Origin: Corinectria fuckeliana
Lineage: Eukaryota; Ascomycota; Sordariomycetes; Hypocreales; Nectriaceae
Reading direction: 5' to 3'
NCBI GenBank assembly: GCA_019137255.1
Contig: WPDH01000080.1
Location: 434,001 to 498,000 of the forward strand
Length of the DNA: 64,000 nucleotides
The notes beneath the pieces are model-generated. The model did no database searches and had not been told where the DNA came from. It was given only the letters and a program-made list of their open reading frames with translations. Below are positions 47,418-57,772 of the stretch, in pieces. How positions within the stretch are numbered: the first letter of the stretch is position 1; every line of letters begins with the position of its first letter. Both the position numbers and the translations under genes were made by a program.

Positions 47418-48110
47418 TTTGGCGGTGATGTGAGGGCGGAGTAAATAGACGGAGTCTCTGGCCCAGTTAAAAACCAGCAGAGAGTCTTAACACGCCAATT
47501 GTCAAGTAGCAGTGATGAGAGATCCAGGGAAACCTGCTATAAATAATGCACCCGCTCGAAGTCGTCGTTCGGCGTCGGACTCCATCAACCACTCAAGTCC
47601 AAGCCCACCGGCATCGGGTAGATAGCCGCATCGGCGTTCTTCAGACTTAGACTAGTTTGCACGAATACTGATCCGACACTGGTCGAATAAGCCGACAGTG
47701 ACCGTGTCTCGGGCGGGATTGCAACCGCCCGATAACCGGAGCCGGCGTGACTGATATTTAGTCGACTTACAAAGTCACGCACAATCCAACTGCCGCTCTC
47801 GTTCGCCATTCGGGCTATGAGTTATCTATCGTCATCGTATCGGCGTGGGAGATCGGTGCTTGAATTGATTCCCCTCTTCAGTGGCGCTAGATTGGCCCAG
47901 CAAAACGGCCCCAGGCGGAGACACCCGAAGGCATCTAATTAATACACAGAGGGTTCATCAGACGAGAAAGCTACCCTTGTTGATAGGGGTCTCTGCAGGA
48001 AGTAGCTTGAGAGGATCAGGCCCTAAGCCAGTTTGAATTGATGGGAGAGTGTGGTACTATGGCGAACATATCCATCCATCTTTGCCTGTGCGCTACACTT
48101 GCTGTGTTCG
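47418..48110. other. Intergenic stretch
   Basis: An ATG-started frame at 47585-47809 (-) contains a perfect GTAAGT, but no second exon or domain can be found, so it is not called. Confidence 0.4.
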
Positions 48111-48605
48111 CTACTGCTGCTGCTTCTCCTTCTCCTCTCTTTTAGCCACTTCTGCAGGCGTCTCCTTCTCCTTCTTGAAGGATACAGGACCTCTTTGGTA
48201 CACCTGGTCGTACGGATATTTCGTCTCACGTCTTTTCCTGTGAAAAACCTCCCATACCACCTTTCCGTCCACCTCTGTGTAAAGAGCTACATTGATATGC
48301 CCTACTTGTTTGAGGTGCGGGTATCTCTTAGAAAAGAAGTCTGCCGTTATGTGGGGATCGTCTTCTAACCGTCTCACGGCAGTAAGGGTGATAGGGTGTT
48401 ATGAGGCTCCTATTAGCAAGGTCAGTTGGTACAGATCCAAGTACGATGCAGGCAATGGTCCAAATCACCGAATGTGAACTCGATCATATCCGGCATCCGC
48501 AGCAGCCTTCCTGGAAATACGCTCGATTGCCATGTTGTAATCGTCGCCGCCGCTCTTTATATCTCCTACCCACTGCACGGTGACCTGGTCAAGTGGTAGA
48601 GACAT
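48111..48605 (-). CDS. Small hypothetical protein, two exons
   Basis: Exon 1 is 48469-48605, from ATG (MSLPLDQVTVQWVGDIKSGG, DDYNMAIERISRKAAADAGY). Exon 2 is 48111-48372, with HITADFFSKRYPHLKQVGHI, NVALYTEVDGKVVWEVFHRK and a charged, Gln-ended C terminus (EVAKREEKEKQQQ). The model gives 132 residues in one frame. The weak point is the acceptor, GTGAG|AC at 48373. The stronger TAG acceptor at about 48408-48410 leads into the wrong frame, or, with a shift, to an in-frame TAA before ITLTAVRRLED. So either the weak acceptor is used or the gene is slightly damaged. I recognise no domain; composition suggests a soluble alpha/beta protein. Confidence 0.55.
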
Positions 48606-49774
48606 TTCGAATGAAGGACCCTTGCTCCTTGGAAGTTGGACGCGATGATGGTTTCAAAGGAGGAAGATTCATGAGCTTAGCCAGGCATTTTATAGTCGAG
48701 CCCGGTGCTCCTTTGGCTTGCTACAAACACGCTGTTTCAGGCATCCTGTTGACAGCCGACGCTCACGAGTTGTTGGGTTTGTTTGGTGGACCAAACCTCC
48801 GACTCAACCCTTCCGCGATGACTGACAGTTTCGTCCCAAACATTATTCTCAACTTTCAATCAATCCTGACGACTAATCTAAATACCAACCGCTCTTGGAC
48901 GCACGCGGGGAACGCGCTCACCAACGCCGACAAAGATGTCCCGCGTGAATGATTGCTGACCACTAACGAGCTGAGGCGGTTTGCGTTACCCGACTCTCTA
49001 TGCATGGTTAGCAACATTAGCAACAACAACCCCGACAAGAACTCTCCTTGCCAACGCCTTTATCAACGGGGGTCCTGCGTCATTCAAAGCAAAGAAGAAA
49101 ACGCAAGCCGAAGCATCTCGACAAGACAAGTCTGCAGAGCTGCAGGAAACACAGGAGAGTGCCGTCATGAAGGACGACAATTATGGAAGAGTCGTGCTAT
49201 TCGGGCTGTATATCACATGCCTTTATCGACTTTCACTGTTATATTGCCCTTAAATACAGTCTTGCTATCAATAATAGCAGAGCATAGGGCACCAACGCAT
49301 CATGGCATCATGGCATTTGGGGCATTAGGACTGTGTTAAAGCGAATGACTTAGCAAGAAGGGCAAGAAGAGTGTGCTTACAGCCCGAATAGCACGACTTT
49401 TCTGGAAAGAAACAGTCTAGTGCTATTTGAGGAAGTAGCACTGGTAAAGAAAATATCGCAGGGAGCTCTGCCTCGCCCGGGGCGAGTTTGCTGTATCCTA
49501 CCAGATGTGGTACGGGGGAGAGCATGAGCGGCAAAACGTGGGGACGTTGGGAAGAGGGCCATGGCCCACTGATACTATTACGTTGCGAAGCTTTAATGGG
49601 ATTTTGGCCTTAGCTGACTCGAGCTCCGGTTACCTTCGCCACGGTGATCAATTCAAGCATCCATCTTCCGTTGATATGCACAGTTCGTGTGCCGAAAACG
49701 ACAAGACCGGTAGCTGAATTGTTACCAGACGCTTTACCAGGTACCTGATTATGACCTGCATCGTTCCCATCCAC
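48606..49774. other. Intergenic stretch
   Basis: Several 90-130 codon frames on the plus strand overlap each other (48593-48952, 48953-49339, 48981-49253) without domains. One (48981-49253) has a Lys/Ala/Gln-rich middle that looks somewhat coding, but it has no clear start, splice sites or relatives. Confidence 0.4.
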
Positions 49775-51338
49775 CTAATTATCTGTCCACCGAAACCAAG
49801 GGTGCCCCAGGACCTCCTCTGCCGATATGCGTTGCGCTGGGTCGTACTCAAGCATTTTGGTGAGTAAATCGTGGAAGCACATTGCTTCACGCTTGCACAT
49901 TGGTGTGAACATGTCTTCGTGCCCATCTGTCTTGATGTGGTTCCAGTAATAGGTCGAGTCCGATGGCGGCGGTTGCCAAAACATAGGTGTAGTGCTAAGC
50001 GTCTGGAGTTCTGGTTCGGTCTTGTCGGAATTGTCGAAAATTCTTGAGATGAGCTCGTCCAAGGGCATTGATGGTGTCTCAGACGTATAGAGACACTCAG
50101 CATCCTCCTCGGCTACAGGAGAACCACAGTCTTCGGACCCTTGTACTGGCCAGCCGTCGTGACCGAACTTGACCGCAGCCCATTTCTCGGGGAAGGGTCC
50201 CAAGACGTCAGTTACGAGACTGAGCGCAGAAGAAGGGTTAGCAGAGAGATTGTCGTGGAAGAGATCGAAGCCAGCTCTCATCCGAAAGATGGTGCATGCA
50301 AGGGCCCAAACATCGGACTTAGGCCCAGCTTGCAGGTCGAAGACAGCTTCGGGTGCGAGATATTTGCTTGGGGTCCCAATCATCTCACTAGGTGGTCTGC
50401 TGACAAGGAAGGACGTGTCGAAGTCGATGAAACGGACAGAATCCCGCAACCATGGCGACAGGCGTGTGAGGTCCATTATGCCAACGGCATACTTCGGTGC
50501 GTGTGGTTCTGGTGCCTTCTCGTCGTACCGCTCGAGCGGTTCCGTCTCAGGAGCACCTAGTATTGTGTAAAGTTCGTCCACTGTCAGGTCGTCTAAGCTT
50601 GACATTTGCGCGAGAATATTGTCGGGGGTCACATCTGCCTAACGCATTAGGTCTGGTTGATAGTGGAGAAGTGAAGTTTGCTCAGCAACTTACCACCATG
50701 GCATATCCCCTGCGAATGGAGGCATGCCAGCGCTTGGGTAGCGTGAAATGCCAGCTTTCGGGCAGCTGCGGGCGTCAATCTCCGATCGCCACGGGACATG
50801 GCAGACATGCTGGGTCCCATCACAGGTATGACTTCGCAGAGGTGGTGGCCATTTGGTCCGTCAAACTGAAAATGGCCGAAGGACGTGATAAAATAGTCCC
50901 TACATTTGCCGTCGACTTCAGGCAGATACTCCTCGACGGCTGTCAAGCGCGAATGGCTTTTTGACTCGTCCGCGCGACGGAACTTCAAAGCAACGTAGCG
51001 ACTCTTGTCTGTGTCTCTGGCAAGCCACACTGTTCCAAATCCGCCGAAACCGAGTTTGTGGATGATCTTGTATCGCCCGTCATGATATGTCTCCCCTATA
51101 TGCACAGGGTGAAGGCCGCCGGGGACATACTTATCCAGATCCTCGCAGTGGTAGAGGCTCAGAGGTGCGAACTGGTCCACATCATCAGACACTGAGTCAG
51201 AACCAGCGCGTTCGCTACCAGTTGGAAGAGGAAAGTCAGGTTGAAAAGAGATTGAGGAGAAAGTGGATAAGGAGGAGGCTTTGAGAGAGCAGGTGAAAGG
51301 AATGTAGCAGTGGCCATTGTGCGAAATTCGGAAGCCAT
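49775..51338 (-). CDS. SRPK-like protein kinase with non-standard catalytic motifs
   Basis: Two exons: about 51338-50694 and 50634-49775, with a 59-nt intron that restores HGDVTPDNILAQM. Kinase landmarks are YKIIHKLGFGGFGTVWLARD (glycine loop), RYVALKFRRADE (Lys), ICHGDVTPDNIL (catalytic loop with HGD in place of HRD/HTD), VRFIDFDTSF (DFG read as DFD), SKYLAPEA, KSDVWALACTIF and a C-terminal ISAEEVLGHPWF. This is the expanded fungal SRPK-like group. The 5' end is unresolved. The kinase frame has no ATG before the glycine loop, while a good ATG (51336-51338, MASEFRTMATATFLSPALSK) lies in a different frame. A one-base shift near 51235, or an undetected upstream exon, would explain this. Confidence 0.7.
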
Positions 51339-51718
51339 CCAAGCCACAGAGCGTAAGTTGAAGGAGAGAGAGTTGAGAAGCGAAATGCTTGGGAAGAGTC
51401 CTAATGCTTACCACTCCTAAGCAAGATCACGTGAAAGTGAGCTTCCGGTCCATTTCCTCACTGATTCATAGACAAGCTTTTGAGCCTAGAAGGGAGTCAA
51501 AGGAAGGACCCTACCTCAGTCAGCTTCTTTCGCAACTGCCAACAAGCGGGGCCGTGTGTTTGGCGTTTGATAGTATTGATGTGACTGCGTGTATTGTGTA
51601 ACTGTACTAAGCTAGGAAAAGGGGCGGAACGGTGAGTCCCCAAGGGGATCGCCGTTGTCGCTAGATGCCTAGCATCTAAGGCAGAAATGTGGATGGTGCC
51701 CGATAGCGGGCCTGACTA

Positions 51719-52312
51719 GTGGTCTTATTACTAACACACCCCCTCCGCCCCCTCTACGGCCCAGAAACCCCAAATACCTTAGAAAAGCACCAAGTGGCTC
51801 TAGAAGACTACAGGAAGGACCCAGACACCATGTTAATCTCGAAATGGACAGACAGGTGGCGCCACGAAGCCGACATAGCTAACGCCTTAAGAGCGAGACG
51901 ATACCTACCCGCAGAACATAAACCCGGACGAAAAATTCTGAAAATACATAAAACCCTTAAGAAAGCCGAATCCTTAATCTTAATTTAAGCCCGAACAGGC
52001 CATATTAGCCTCTAAGCCTACCTTCTATAACGCTGCGTCCCCGGGTCGACCTCGGCCTGGTGCCCTTGCGGCCGCGAAAACGAAACCCCCCGCCACCTGG
52101 TAGCTTTTTGCTGGGATCTCACTGCTAAACGCTAAGAACTCTACCGGTCCACTAGCGTCGTCTCAAACTTCGAATGAACCGCTACTAAACCGGGACCAGC
52201 CCGAACCCTAGCGAAGTGGCTCCTTCGCCTAGGCAGACTTAAACAATTTGACTATGCTACCCGCCTTTACTAGGAGTGGGAGGATAATAAGTTTGATCTG
52301 ATCCCCCTCTGA
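51719..52312 (+). mobile_element. 3' end of a Tad-like LINE ORF2, RIP-mutated
   Basis: An open frame to 51988 (WTDRWRHEADIANALRARRY, then KILKIHKTLKKAESLILI) continues in the same frame to 52312 through TAA 51986, TAA 52013, TAA 52028, TAA 52133, TGA 52175 and TAG 52271. TGA at 52310 may be the natural end. The TAA and TAG codons stand where CAA/CAG (Gln) is expected and the TGA where CGA is expected, i.e. C-to-T changes. The reading includes ARTGHI and the zinc-knuckle WCPCGRENETPRHLVAFC (CxC-X8-H-X4-C), hallmarks of the C terminus of fungal Tad-clade LINE polyproteins. No reverse transcriptase lies upstream, so the copy is 5'-truncated, the usual state of LINE insertions. Confidence 0.82.
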
Positions 52313-55300
52313 GCCCTACTCAGGGGAGAATAGTTAACCTCGCTAAGTTAACTGCTAAACTAATTAATATATCTTTATACTTATATATATTTATATTTAT
52401 ATAGTAAAAGAGTGAGTTCTAAGCTTAAACTAAAGTTAAGAGGCTAATATTTCTTTACCTAAGCGGGCTTATACTATACTATAAATTATTAACTAGTAAC
52501 TAGTATAATAATAAAGATAAAAGCAGGAGAGAACTCCCTTCTAAAACTATACTACCTAATATAATACTAGCCTAAGACTAATCCTCTCTTAATATAACTA
52601 AGCGGAGGGGGGAGAAAAAGCAGGCTTACTATAGAGTAGCTTAACCTTTAGGGTAATCTTAGTCTTATCACCTAAATTTCTTAAAACCTTATAGTACTAA
52701 AAGTTATTAGTACTAACTAATACTAAGATAAGACTAATTAGATATATAATATAGTAATATTTATAGAGAAATTAGTATATAACCTTTTAACCCTCCTAAA
52801 CTTTACTAAATAACTTATTAATACTATCTTATAGATAATTAAGCTTATTAGCTAGATACTAGACTGTGGTTAAGTTAGTAAGGTTATAATACCTCTTAGC
52901 ACTCTTATTACTAGTAGGAGTACTAGGAGATAATATAACCACCTCACCCTTAAGTTAGGGATAGAAATCCCCTCTAGTATATAAGAGTCTAAAAGGCCTT
53001 ATAATAACAGCCCTAACTGAGCTTATAATAACACTATATTAAGCCTAAGTCTTAGCCTTAATACTAAACTTATAAGCTTATTAGGCATGTTAAATTAAAC
53101 TAATAAACTTGTCCTGCTTATTATAGCAGGCCTAAAGAAAGAGGTTAGCTTAACCTTAGTTAGAGGCTATCTTAAACTTATCTGCTTCTCCTTCTTAGTA
53201 TTTTTAGGTATAACACTAAGGGTAATAACTAAGGTATAATATGCGGGGATAATACTAGTAGAAGTAGCTAGCTGATTAGGATTTATAAGCTATATAAGTT
53301 AGTACTAATACTAATCTAAGGACCTATAGATAAATACTTACTTACTTATATACCCTCTTAAAGTAATAGTACTAAAGATATTTTATAGAGATTAAACCTA
53401 AAAGAATAAGCCTATTATAATACTAACCTAATACTATTCTAATAACTTACTAGCTACTAGACTATAAATATAGTTAAAATACCCTAATACTAGATAAGAT
53501 AAATATTTCTTATAAGGTATAACACTAGAAAATATTAGTATAATACTAATCTAAGACTAATTAGACCTTAAGAAGACTTAGAGAATACTTATATCTTAAT
53601 ATATGCTTTTACTTAGTATAGAGGGCAGTCTCGCTTAGCGGGTAACAAGCTTGCCTTAGGGATAGAGGGTGTTTTTAATATTATAAAGATAAAAATTTTT
53701 GAAAATAAACAATAGGGCTTAAAGTGATATTAGTCTAATATTAAAAAGATAAAGAAATAATATAGTACTTACTAGGATAGGTATAAAGGCTTAGGTTATA
53801 ATTAATAATAAGAAAAAAAGAAGAATAAGAAATAATCATAAGGTGAGAAACCCTAAGTGGGGTATATATACATATATGTAACACCTTAGGGTTTTTTTTA
53901 CCCTATAAAACTTTCACTTAGAACCTTTACTATATAAATTTCTTTCTCTTATCTAAGACTAAGTCTCTCTCTTTTTAAGATCACTCTAGGCTTAAAACTC
54001 TAGCGGGAGAGCGCTAAATAAGTTAGTTAAGAGACTAATCTTAGTTTTTAGAGATATAATAATAAGAGAAGAAGAGGGGTTTTATCTAGCTAAAGTAGCT
54101 CTAGCCTTACCTTAGTAACACTTAGGCTACTTATATAGTTCTACTTATTAACAGAAGGGGGTCTAAGTAACCTAAATTAGTTAGAATAGTGTAATAATAA
54201 TAATAATAAAAAAAACACACCCTCTTAGACTGGCTGCTAAGAGCAGTTAGTCTAACTGACTAATAAGACTATTTATAACTATCTAATAGTACTAGCTAGC
54301 TAATTTCTTAGTATTTCTAGCTCTTAAAAATAAGAGAATTCTTACTAGAGTTAAAATTAAACTTTAGCCTTAATCTAAAAGTATAATAGCTTTAGCTAGT
54401 GCCTTAAGGTAATAGTTAGAGCTACTATATAAGATTCTAACTTTAAAAGAAGGTAATAAGAGAAAAAAGTTATTATTATATTTAGTAAAAGTGTGAGAAT
54501 TAACCCTTTTAGGCCTTTAAGTTAGTATTTTATATTAGCTGCTAAAAGAGTCTTAAAATTATATAATATATAGTAGCTTTAACTATTATACTAAACTAAC
54601 CCTTTTATTATTATAATAATAATATTACTAATCTTAATATATAAGGCTAACCTGTTATATTAATACCTTAATACCTAATAGGGCTATAAGACTATAGCTC
54701 TTATATTTTATTATACTAGTTAAGCAGCCTAATTAGTATAGCTAATTATTTAATATTAAATTAAAAGACTAAGAGATATTAACTATATAGGAAAATTATA
54801 TCTTAATACTGTTTTTTAAGCTTTTTAGAGGTCTCTCTAGCTAAGTAATATATTAATATTACCTCTAATCTTATTTACCCTCTTTTATATAAACTAAGTT
54901 ATTTAATATAAAAGTAAATAAGATTATTATAAAACTAGAAACTAGAGGATCCTCTAAGTGTTTTTCTTTTCTAATTTAATAGTAAGATAACTTAGGAAAT
55001 TATAAGTGTTACTAGGCTTATTATATAGCTTTATCTAAAGCTATATATATTTATAATTATATAATAAAAGTTATATATTTTTATTTTAAAAGAGGCTTTA
55101 TAAGGCTATCTACTAGTATCTAGGCTATAAGTAGCTAAGATATCTTAACTTTATCTTTCTAAATAAGCTTATAAACCTAGTAATAATAGATATTAATATA
55201 CTAAAGTGTTATAACTAGCTTAGTTAACTGCTTTATAATTAGCTAGATTATATTAATATTATTATACTAGATTTAAGCTGTGTCTTAGACTTTAATACTA

Positions 55301-57065
55301 ACCTTCTTAAGAAGTTAACTTAAGGCTAGCTATTTTTTAACTATACTTATAAGAGTAAGTAACTTAGCTTTTATACTTAATATAATAACTATATTCTACT
55401 TTATAGTCTTTTAAGTAATAAGACTCTTATATAGTATAACTATCTAGCCTTATAAGAACTTTCTAGTTATTAAGTAGTCTCTAAAAGCTATATTTATAGT
55501 AGTAAAGAGATTTCTCTAATTCTTAGCTACTATATAGTAAATATAAAGCTTCTTAGTATTATAAAAGTAGCTAATATACTGTTTTACTACTCTATTATAC
55601 TTAAGGCTTAGCTAATAACTAAATTAACTAAGCTTTAATAATATATNNATATTAAGCCTTATAGTATTAGTAAGATAGCTTATACTACCCACTTTTGTCT
55701 TATACTTTAAGATAAGACTAAAGCTAGCTTTATATATTATAAATATAAGAATTTATAAGAGTAGAAAAGTTCTTTTCTTATAAACTTTTAGTCTCTTACT
55801 ATCTAACTTAAAATTTCTAGCTATAGTTAAAATATATAACTCTTAAAAGAGCTAAAAGTAACTTACTATATAGTCCCTAATAATCTTAATCTTTAGGAAC
55901 TAGTATAGCTCTCTTAGGTTTTTAACTTAATACTTTATTATTAAGGTATTATAAACTTATTACTATTTGCTTTTAAACTCTTTTAGCTATATTATAATAA
56001 TATTATTTATATAGAAAAAAATAAAAAGCTTTTTATACTTAAAAATATAAAAGTCTTTCTTATAAGCTTTAAAGTCTTAACTAGTAAAAAAGTAAGTAAG
56101 ATTCTTATACTATAGCTTTAGTAATATCTATAAGCTATAAAAAGCTCTTAAGAGCTTTAGAGAGACTCTCTTTTTAAATATTTTTAGTAGTAAGTAGTAG
56201 TAAACCTTTTTACTTAGTAGAGCTTTAATAAAAGTATTAATAATATTATATTAATATATATTAAGGTTTTTCTTATAGTATTTTATATATATTACTTAAA
56301 AAGTCTTATATACTAAGATAAATATATAAGTCTTAGTTTTATTCTTATTTTACTTATTATTATAAGCTATTAAGTATATCTTAAAGTATATTATATAGTC
56401 TTATTTATTAACCTTATATATAAATACTTATTTAAGGTTAATAAGCTAAATATTATTATCTAGCTTATTTATAAGAACCTTCTTATAAGCTTTTTTATTT
56501 TTTAGGTTTTTAATTTTTAAAAGAAGGCTTATATACTACTAAAATACTTATAAGAAAGTTATAGCCTACTTATATAACCTTAAAGCAAGTAGTATTATAC
56601 TAATATAAAAAGAATATCTTTTTATATTTAAAAGAGTTATATTAATAATATGTTTTATCTTAGTATGCTTTTTAAGTTTCTTTTACTTTTATACTTTAAG
56701 AGCTTTCTTTAAGAGCTTTTAACTATAGCGCCTAAAGATTATATTATCTTTCTAAAAGTGTTAGTTATAATCTCTTTAGGTTTTTTATAATAATTCTTCT
56801 AGTAACTAAAAAGAGGTGTTATTAGAGTTATTATATAAGGTTAAATTAGCCTTATTATCTGTTTTATCTCTTAATATCTTATTAACTTATTTTAGTATAA
56901 TAATTTATATATTAACTAAACTATTATTATCTAATAAGTCTTATAATTCTAATCTTTTTATAAGATTATTAGGTTTTATAGAGTTATTATTATTTTTAGC
57001 TTATATAGCTAATAAGATATTATTTATAATCTTAAGTAATAAATTATATAATAGTATTATACTTA
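52313..57065. other. AT-rich gene-free repeat remnant
   Basis: Strongly AT-rich with TTA, TAA, TAG and CTA everywhere, and no meaningful open frame. It looks like RIP-degraded transposon DNA. A tRNA-like A-box stretch lies at about 53628-53660, and an inverted pair around 53868-53895 reads AAACCCTAAG...CTTAGGGTTT. A short NN gap lies at 55647-55648. The longest frame (56816-57082) overlaps the start of the miniature LTR element and is not a gene. Confidence 0.6.
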
Positions 57066-57070
57066 CTATC

Positions 57071-57241
57071 TGTAAGAGTTAGAGTAGTATACTTAACCTT
57101 TAATAGAAAGTTCTAGCTGTAAGGCTAAAAAGATTAAACAATTTAAGTAAGCTATATCACTTAATCGTGCTATATAACAGGTTATAAGAGAGCTCTCTTA
57201 GCAAGCTCTTAGTAAGCTCTCTACTTAGCTGTACTCTTATA
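57071..57241. repeat. Left LTR of the miniature element
   Basis: 171 bp, the less decayed copy; it keeps several C residues that read as T in the right copy. Confidence 0.85.
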
Positions 57242-57596
57242 ATTATCCCCCCCTCTTAATAGTATATCCTAGGCTGCTAGCTTATTAGTAGGTATAGTAT
57301 AGCCTCTTCTGCTCTAAGCGTAAGCAGCCTCTTCTGCACTATTATAAAGGGTTAGCCCCTATAAGGTCAGGAATATAGTGACCTTATCGCACTTATATAT
57401 ATATATATATTAGAGAGTGGCCCAGCTCCTAGGCCTAAGATAACTACTACTATTAACCCTTAAGGCTTTAGTTATAGCAGGCAACTATATATATTTATCC
57501 TTATAAGCTTAGCGCTTATTATAGTTATAAGGTTTAGCAGGGATTTAAACTTATAACCTTTTATATAGTACTAGACCTAATATATACTTAAATAAT

Positions 57597-57767
57597 TATA
57601 AGAGTTAGGGTAGTATACTTAACCTTTAATAGAAAGTTCTAGCTGTAAGGCTAAAAAGATTAAATAATTTAAGTAAGTTATATTACTTAATTATGCTATA
57701 TAATAGGTTATAAGAGAGCTCTCTTAGTAAGCTTTTAGTAAGCTCTCTACTTAGCTGTACTCTTACA
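57597..57767. repeat. Right LTR of the miniature element
   Basis: 171 bp, same length as the left copy. First bases are TATAAGAG instead of TGTAAGAG; the end TCTTACA is intact. Confidence 0.85.
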
Positions 57768-57772
57768 CTATC

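Larger units (their letters stand above)
57071..57767. mobile_element. Miniature LTR element (TRIM-like), 697 bp, with target duplication CTATC
   Basis: Two directly repeated 171-bp LTRs, 57071-57241 and 57597-57767, differ at about ten sites, nearly all C/T or G/A. The LTR begins TGTAAGAGT and ends ACTCTTACA (TG...CA with 9-bp inverted ends); the inner ends of each copy have decayed to TA. The same five bases, CTATC, flank the element at 57066-57070 and 57768-57772. The 355-bp interior has no coding capacity but carries a perfect hairpin. These are the marks of a terminal-repeat retrotransposon in miniature. Orientation is not certain; no clear primer-binding site is readable. Confidence 0.85.

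Noticed and set aside
47585..47809. A 74-codon ATG-started minus-strand frame with an internal GTAAGT
   Set aside because: No matching second exon and no recognisable motif.
48981..49253. A 90-codon plus-strand frame with a Lys/Ala/Gln-rich middle
   Set aside because: Some coding feel, but no convincing start, splice sites or family; the last third looks random.
53868..53900. CCCTAA/TTAGGG words suggesting telomere repeats
   Set aside because: Only one unit in each orientation within an inverted pair; no tandem array.
56816..57082. An 88-codon Leu/Ile-rich frame resembling a membrane protein
   Set aside because: Composition follows from the AT-rich DNA; it runs into the miniature LTR element.
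57530..57597. A tRNA-like segment near the right end of the miniature LTR element (minus strand GGTCTAGTACTATATAAAAG)
   Set aside because: A-box and B-box-like words are too close for a tRNA, and no stems form; possibly a degraded primer-binding or tRNA-derived part, but not supportable.
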